From Alphaproteobacteria bacterium (GTDB taxonomy: Bacteria; Pseudomonadota; Alphaproteobacteria; Acetobacterales; Acetobacteraceae): a DNA stretch of 19,269 nucleotides. Shown one piece after another: positions 15,526-19,269 of this stretch (position 1 is the first letter of the stretch; each line of letters opens with the position of its first letter). Made by a program: the position numbers and the translations under genes. Under the pieces are notes generated by a model. That model made no database searches. It was not told the DNA's origin and was given only the letters and a program-made list of their open reading frames with translations. The stretch spans positions 1 through 19,269 of the forward strand of contig JAAFHD010000017.1 in the NCBI GenBank assembly GCA_013298245.1, read 5' to 3'.

Positions 15526-16497
15526 ATGCATCGCCGCAGCCTTCTTGCGTCCGCTGTGCTGGCAGCGCCAGCTTTGGCGCAGGGCGCCTGGCAGCCGGAC
15601 CGCCCCATTCGGCTGATTGTCCCCTTCCCCGCCGGCGGCGCCACCGATGTCTGGGCGCGCCTGGTCGCCGAGCCGATGACCGAGATGCTGCGGGTGCCGG
15701 TGCTGATCGAAAATCGCTCCGGCGCATCGGGCATGCTGGGTGCGGATGCGGTGGCGAAAGCAACGCCCGATGGGCACACGCTGCTGTTCACCATCACGCC
15801 GCTGGTGCAGTCGCCCATCGTGCTGAACCAGCACCCGTATGATGCCGTGCGGGACTTCATGCCGATCGGGCAGATGGGCACGACGACGTTGGTCTTCATG
15901 TGCCGCGCCGCCCTGCCGCCGCGCAACCTGGCGGAATTCATCGCCTATGCGCAGGAGCGTGGGCGTGCGGGGCGTGGGTTGAATCTGGGCTCTTGGGCCG
16001 CGGGTTCCACGGCGCATGTCTTCGCGCTGCAGATGAACAACGGCCTGAACATGGGCATGACGCATGTGGCGTATCGGGGCGAGGCGCCGATGGTCACGGC
16101 GTATCTGTCGAACGAAGTGGATTGCGGCATCAACAGCCTGACCAGCACGCGCGAGCACATCGCCAGCGGCCGGCTGCGCCCGCTTGCGGCGCTGGGCGAT
16201 ACGCGCGCCGGCGGCATGCCGGAAATCCCGACCTTCATCGAACAGGGTGTCGATATCGGGCGCGGCTGGTCGGGCTTCGCGGGGCTGCTGGGGCCGGCGC
16301 GGATGCCGGCGGCCGTGCATGCGCGCCTGGCCGATGTGTTCCGCCAGACCATGGAACGCGAGACCATCCGCGCCCGCCTGCGCGCGATGGACACCGACCC
16401 GGTGTGGCTCGGCCCCGCGGATTTCGGCGCCAGTATTGTGCGCGTGCGCGACCTTTGGATTGAACTCACTCGTGGAATGGATCTGCAACTCGGATGA
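15526..16497 (+). CDS. Bug/TctC family periplasmic solute-binding protein
   Basis: The 323-residue protein starts with a signal peptide (MHRRSLLASAVLAAPALAQG) and continues with IRLIVPFPAGGATDVWARLV, the typical Bug family ligand-binding loop. LIENRSGASGMLGADAVAKA and the C-terminal segment near GFAGLLGPARMPAAV also fit. Bug proteins bind carboxylic acids and similar solutes in the periplasm; many have no cognate TctAB membrane genes nearby, and none is visible here. The start is set by GGAGGA at 15513-15518, 7 nt before ATG. The stop overlaps the frmA start by 4 nt (ATGA at 16494-16497), so translation is coupled. The ligand is not deducible from the sequence. Confidence 0.93.
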   Translation: MHRRSLLASAVLAAPALAQGAWQPDRPIRLIVPFPAGGATDVWARLVAEPMTEMLRVPVLIENRSGASGMLGADAVAKATPDGHTLLFTITPLVQSPIVLNQHPYDAVRDFMPIGQMGTTTLVFMCRAALPPRNLAEFIAYAQERGRAGRGLNLGSWAAGSTAHVFALQMNNGLNMGMTHVAYRGEAPMVTAYLSNEVDCGINSLTSTREHIASGRLRPLAALGDTRAGGMPEIPTFIEQGVDIGRGWSGFAGLLGPARMPAAVHARLADVFRQTMERETIRARLRAMDTDPVWLGPADFGASIVRVRDLWIELTRGMDLQLG

Positions 16498-17639
16498 AGA
16501 CACGCGCCGCGGTGGCCTGGGCCGCCAATCAACCGCTGACGATCGAGACGATCGACATCGAAGGCCCGCGCGCGGGCGAGGTGCTGGTGGAGGTGATGGC
16601 GACCGGCATCTGCCACACCGACCAGTACACGCTGTCGGGCATGGACAGCGAGGGGTTGTTCCCGGCGATCCTGGGGCATGAAGGGGCGGGCGTGGTGCGC
16701 GAGGTGGGCGCGGGCGTGACCAGCGTGAAGCCTGGTGACCATGTGATCCCGCTCTACACGCCGGAATGTCGGGCGTGCAAAACCTGCCTGTCGCGGCGGA
16801 GCAATTTGTGCACGGCGATCCGGGGCACGCAGGGGAAGGGTGTGATGCCGGATGGGTCGTCGCGGTTTCGCTGTGAGGCGCCGCGCGTAGCTGGCTCTCG
16901 AGCCAGCGAAGCCACAACGGTCTTCCATTACATGGGGTGCAGCACGTTTTCGAATTTTACGGTGTTGCCAGAGATTGCGCTGGCGAAGGTCAGGCCGGAC
17001 GCGCCGTTCGACAAGATTTGCTACATCGGGTGTGGCGTGACGACCGGCATTGGTGCGGTGATCTACACCGCGAAGGTCTGGCCAGGTGCCAATGTCGCGG
17101 TGTTCGGGCTGGGTGGTATCGGGCTGAATGTGATTCAGGGCGCGCGCATGGTGGGGGCCGACCGCATCATCGGCGTGGACATCAACCCGGCCAAGCAGGC
17201 GATCGCGCGGCGCTTCGGCATGACGCATTTCATCAACCCGAAGGAGGTCGGCGCCGACCGCGTGGTGCAGGCGGTGCAGGAACTGACCGATGGTGGTGCT
17301 GATTTCACCTTCGACTGCACGGGCAACACGACGGTGATGCGCCAGGCGCTGGAGGCGTGCCATCGCGGCTGGGGCGAGAGCATTGTGATTGGTGTGGCGC
17401 CCGCGGGGGCGGAGATCGCGACGCGGCCGTTCCAGCTGGTGACGGGGCGGGTGTGGAAGGGCACGGCGTTTGGCGGCGCGCGTGGGCGGACGGATGTGCC
17501 GCGGATTGTGGATTGGTACATGGAGGGGAAGATCAACATCGATGATCTGATCACGCACACCATGCCGCTGGAGCAGATCAACCATGGGTTTGAGTTGATG
17601 GAGCGGGGGGAGTCGATCAGGTCTGTGGTGGTGTTTTGA
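16494..17639 (+). CDS. frmA: S-(hydroxymethyl)glutathione dehydrogenase (class III alcohol dehydrogenase)
   Basis: The 381-residue protein is a zinc alcohol dehydrogenase of class III. Catalytic zinc ligands are Cys40 in GICHTDQ, His62 in GHEGAGV and Cys180 in IGCGVTTG. The structural zinc site is Cys92, Cys95, Cys98 and Cys106 (CRACKTCLSRRSNLC). The NAD-binding Rossmann motif is GLGGIG at 205-210 with the ribose-binding Asp229. It oxidises the spontaneous formaldehyde-glutathione adduct to S-formylglutathione in the cytosol. Compared with the human enzyme, which has 8 residues between SRF and HYMG, this one has 19, including a palindrome-encoded AGSRAS; this about 11-residue insertion is described separately. 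It starts inside the Bug gene stop. No frmB or gfa gene is visible downstream. All zinc ligands are intact, so I expect an active enzyme. Confidence 0.95.
   Translation: MKTRAAVAWAANQPLTIETIDIEGPRAGEVLVEVMATGICHTDQYTLSGMDSEGLFPAILGHEGAGVVREVGAGVTSVKPGDHVIPLYTPECRACKTCLSRRSNLCTAIRGTQGKGVMPDGSSRFRCEAPRVAGSRASEATTVFHYMGCSTFSNFTVLPEIALAKVRPDAPFDKICYIGCGVTTGIGAVIYTAKVWPGANVAVFGLGGIGLNVIQGARMVGADRIIGVDINPAKQAIARRFGMTHFINPKEVGADRVVQAVQELTDGGADFTFDCTGNTTVMRQALEACHRGWGESIVIGVAPAGAEIATRPFQLVTGRVWKGTAFGGARGRTDVPRIVDWYMEGKINIDDLITHTMPLEQINHGFELMERGESIRSVVVF
16872..16922 (+). repeat. In-frame palindromic insertion within frmA
   Basis: Codons 127-143 of frmA contain about 11 residues (33 nt) more than the usual family. 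The core is GCTGGCTC-TC-GAGCCAGC at 16890-16907, two perfect 8-bp arms with a 2-nt centre, encoding AGSRAS. The reading frame is kept. The shape is like a small dispersed palindromic element inserted in a coding gene, such as the RPEs of Rickettsia, but whether other copies exist cannot be seen here. Confidence 0.5.
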
Positions 17640-17807
17640 GGGGGTGGGGGTTGTTCTTACCCGCGTGTCTGATTGTATCTCGGTTTGCGGCGTATGTTCG
17701 ACTCGTCTGTCGTGCGCCGACTGTCGCCGCTCAAACGTCAAAAGTCGCTCGATAGAATGTCATTCGACCAAGGTCACAGATTCGACCCGCCTTCACCCAT
17801 CTTTTTT

Positions 17808-17836
17808 TTGATTTATTCAAAATATGTAATAATAAT
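17808..17836 (+). promoter_or_regulatory. Candidate sigma-70-type promoter of the AT-rich gene
   Basis: TTGATT at 17808-17813 and AATAAT at 17831-17836 are separated by 17 bp and match -35 and -10 consensus at 4 and 5 of 6 positions. A start site near 17843 would leave a short leader before ATG 17856. The AT-rich composition raises the chance of a coincidental match. Confidence 0.35.
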
Positions 17837-17854
17837 TTACGCAAAGGAATTATT
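17831..17854 (+). promoter_or_regulatory. Inverted repeat flanking the ribosome site of the nuclease-like gene
   Basis: AATAATT at 17831-17837 and AATTATT at 17848-17854 form a perfect 7-bp inverted repeat with a 10-nt loop. The loop contains most of the AAAGGA ribosome site (17843-17848), and the left arm coincides with the proposed -10 box. It could be an operator or a weak RNA hairpin that affects initiation. Confidence 0.3.
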
Positions 17855-17855
17855 A

Positions 17856-18599
17856 ATGGACAGACTAGAAGAAGCTGATTTTATCGATGGTTTGAAAAAA
17901 GGCGCAATGAGAACGCGGATGTTCATGGACTCATTGACCGACTACCATGGCGGCGCGGCGTCGACGGAATATGTTCTTACTGTGGATATCGCACGTGCAT
18001 TTCTAGAGGAGCAAGGGAGGCATATCGGCGTCGAGGTCCTAAACAGACATTTCTGTAATACATTTACAGCGACAGACGCCAAGCTTGCCAAGGCACGTCT
18101 TAAATCAAAACGAACTGACATAATCATTGGACGCAGCCTGGAGCCGGATGCCATAGTCGAGGTAAAAATACGGATTAAAACATTCCGCGGCTTGATGGAG
18201 GATATTGATAAATTGACCACAACAATAAACTTCATGAAAGAAAATCGAAGGAGATACATTATTGCTGCCAGCGTATTTCAAATTAATATCCAAAAAACGA
18301 AAAAACGCGTGGCGCGTGATGAATTCCTCGCCGCCGCCACCGCTGTGGAAAAACGGATTAAGTGCGAACTCAGAAAATACGGAGACACCAAGCAGGCCTT
18401 CCGGTTCGAGATGAAGGACCTGCAGGATTCGCCGGCAGATGGCGTGATCGAGCACGGCATCGAGATCGATGATAACGGCCAGACGGGGATGGGAGTGTCC
18501 GGGCATGTCACGCGCTATTACGCAATCATCATAAAGCATGAGGACTACGTCCGACGATTGCGTAGCACACAGACCAGCGGACCGGACGTTGTCAGGTAG
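17856..18599 (+). CDS. Uncharacterised protein with PD-(D/E)XK nuclease-like motif
   Basis: I do not recognise this 247-residue protein by name. Its order of elements fits the PD-(D/E)XK restriction-endonuclease-like core: Glu38 in a leading helix (TEYVLTVDIARAFLEEQ), Asp88 at the end of a strand (KRTDIIIG), Glu102-Val-Lys104 on the next strand (AIVEVKIRIK), then a helix with D116 and D118 (EDIDKL) and a hydrophobic strand IIAASVFQINI at about 135-145. This spacing, D-x13-E-x-K, is typical of the fold and suggests metal-dependent nuclease activity, not proven. Start ATG 17856 has AAAGGA 7 nt upstream; the open frame extends back to 17673. The region is AT-rich: 23 G/C in the 60 bases from 18181, against 44 in the 60 from 16561 in frmA. 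The last third is richer in GC. Nothing beside it suggests a partner gene, so it may be a lone accessory, possibly defence, gene. Confidence 0.72.
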   Translation: MDRLEEADFIDGLKKGAMRTRMFMDSLTDYHGGAASTEYVLTVDIARAFLEEQGRHIGVEVLNRHFCNTFTATDAKLAKARLKSKRTDIIIGRSLEPDAIVEVKIRIKTFRGLMEDIDKLTTTINFMKENRRRYIIAASVFQINIQKTKKRVARDEFLAAATAVEKRIKCELRKYGDTKQAFRFEMKDLQDSPADGVIEHGIEIDDNGQTGMGVSGHVTRYYAIIIKHEDYVRRLRSTQTSGPDVVR

Positions 18600-18626
18600 G
18601 TTAATGGGGAACCCATCGCAACCTAC
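18596..18626. terminator. Two-part hairpin at the stop of the nuclease-like gene
   Basis: GTAGGTT (18596-18602) pairs with AACCTAC (18620-18626), and inside it ATGGG (18604-18608) pairs with CCCAT (18612-18616) over a GAA loop. The hairpin overlaps the stop codon TAG. It lacks a following T run, so an intrinsic terminator is only possible; a second small stem, GGCAA/TTGCC, follows at 18627-18643. It may act on both strands. Confidence 0.4.
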
Positions 18627-18771
18627 GGCAAGAGTGTTTTGCCATCGCGGCCGCAGCTACAGATGTCAGCGTCATGTAGATTCAATCTCGAAGCATTTGT
18701 TCTATTTTCGGCTCGAAGCCTGTTGCGTAAACCGAAACATCGCTGGCTGTTCCAGCAAGATGCGCGAAGCA

Positions 18772-18782
18772 CCCCCCCCCCC
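18772..18782. repeat. Run of 11 C (G11 on the tolB strand) next to the tolB stop
   Basis: Eleven C bases precede AA and the complement of the tolB TAG stop, so the tract lies just 3' of tolB on its strand. Such homopolymers are prone to slippage and to sequencing error; here a length change would not alter the TolB protein. Confidence 0.9.
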
Positions 18783-18784
18783 AA

Positions 18785-19269
18785 CTACGACAACAAATTA
18801 CTCCACGACGGATCACTCGCATCCGTCGGCGTCACCACCTGCCGCTCATTGAACCCCGCGATATCGATGCTCGCCAGCCGCGACGAATACCCCGACCCCC
18901 GCGCATCCCGCGCCTGGCTCTCCCGGTAAAACATCAGCACCCGCCCATTCGGCGCAAAGGTCGGCCCCTCCATCTGCCAGCCTTCCGACAGAATGCGCTC
19001 CCCCGACCCATCCGGCCGCATCACGCCAATCGCAAAGCCGCCACGGCCAAACCGCGTGAACGCAATCAAGTCCCCACGCGGCGACCACACCGGCGTCGCA
19101 TAGCGCCCATTGCCGAAGCTGATGCGCCGCGCGCCACCGCCCGACGCATCCATCACATACAGCTGCTGGTCGCCACCGCGATCCGAATTGAACACGATCT
19201 GCGTGCCATCCGGCGAGAAGCTCGGCGACACATCCAACCCCCCGCCCGAGGTCAATTGCCGTTCCCGCC
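18785..19269 (-). CDS. tolB: Tol-Pal system protein TolB, C-terminal part
   Basis: The frame runs into the window edge at 19269, so this is the C-terminal 160 or so residues of a longer protein (TolB is usually about 430-450). It reads [20 protein letters not shown] and continues with several WD40-like beta-propeller (PD40) blades: [38 protein letters not shown] and [14 protein letters not shown]. The end, [13 protein letters not shown], is the usual alphaproteobacterial TolB terminus. TolB is periplasmic, binds Pal and TolA, and supports outer-membrane constriction during division. The usual next gene is pal; downstream here there is the AT-rich accessory region instead. The first residue at 19253-19255 is TTG within the open frame, not a start. 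Confidence 0.95.
   Translation of the reverse strand, partial: RERQLTSGGGLDVSPSFSPDGTQIVFNSDRGGDQQLYVMDASGGGARRISFGNGRYATPVWSPRGDLIAFTRFGRGGFAIGVMRPDGSGERILSEGWQMEGPTFAPNGRVLMFYRESQARDARGSGYSSRLASIDIAGFNERQVVTPTDASDPSWSNLLS

Noticed and set aside
15945..17741. Minus-strand open frame of 598 codons, and another of 481 codons at 15472-16917, opposite the Bug and frmA genes.
   Set aside because: Both have Arg/His/Pro-rich composition and no recognisable motif, while the plus-strand genes are clear.
17673..17855. Upstream extension of the nuclease-like protein to an ATG or alternative start at 17673.
   Set aside because: No ribosome site is visible there and the extension is Arg/Ser-rich, while ATG 17856 has AAAGGA at good spacing.
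18742..18756. Small hairpin GCTGG-CTGTT-CCAGC as a second copy of the frmA palindrome.
   Set aside because: It shares the GCTGGCT and CCAGC letters, but the centre and flanks differ, so chance similarity is enough to explain it.
1..19269. CRISPR array, transposon ends, integrase or attachment site duplications.
   Set aside because: No regularly spaced direct repeats and no transposase or integrase motifs were seen. The island ends show no repeat that I could pair, and the tRNA gene is not at an island edge.

Overview
The window is a GC-rich chromosomal segment, almost certainly from an alphaproteobacterium and most likely from Acetobacteraceae (Roseomonas-like). The reasons are squalene/hopanoid genes of the HpnD-HpnE type, a fused one-chain indolepyruvate ferredoxin oxidoreductase, an orphan Bug/TctC-type binding protein, a glutathione-dependent formaldehyde dehydrogenase and a TolB end. 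Family assignment is from protein-level recognition only; no search was run. Genes are densely packed and no stretch over 300 bases lacks a gene.

Layout. 1-3036 (+): end of hpnD, hpnE and an aldehyde dehydrogenase, tightly coupled. 3011-7204 (-): a DUF900-like alpha/beta hydrolase, a DUF599 membrane protein, tRNA-Ile2(CAU), a secreted DUF3237 protein and a SulP anion transporter with STAS domain. 7314-11756 (-): an acyl-CoA dehydrogenase and the fused IorAB protein, 9 nt apart. A divergent Lrp/AsnC regulator (11864-12316, +) faces them across a 107-bp gap that holds repeated 15-bp palindromes, probable regulator sites. 12273-13614: a hot-dog thioesterase (-) and a divergent LysR regulator (+). 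13680-17639 (+): an MFS transporter broken by a frameshift, a UPF0126/TRIC-like channel, a Bug-type binding protein and frmA, with 1-nt or 4-nt junctions at two boundaries.

17640-18784 is different: AT-rich, with one unrecognised gene whose residues fit a PD-(D/E)XK nuclease fold, its own promoter-like and hairpin signals, and no homologue that I can name. It looks horizontally acquired and sits directly downstream of tolB (18785-19269, -, truncated by the window edge), where pal would normally be expected.

How genes work together. HpnD and HpnE make squalene for hopanoids or C30 carotenoids, and the coupled aldehyde dehydrogenase may oxidise a derived aldehyde. IorAB and the acyl-CoA dehydrogenase probably degrade 2-oxo acids from amino acids to acyl-CoA and then an enoyl-CoA, under the Lrp-type regulator. 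FrmA detoxifies formaldehyde. I see no CRISPR array, transposase, integrase or rRNA. The strongest candidates for something new are the orphan nuclease-like gene, the in-frame palindromic insertion in frmA and the operator array at 11781-11859.
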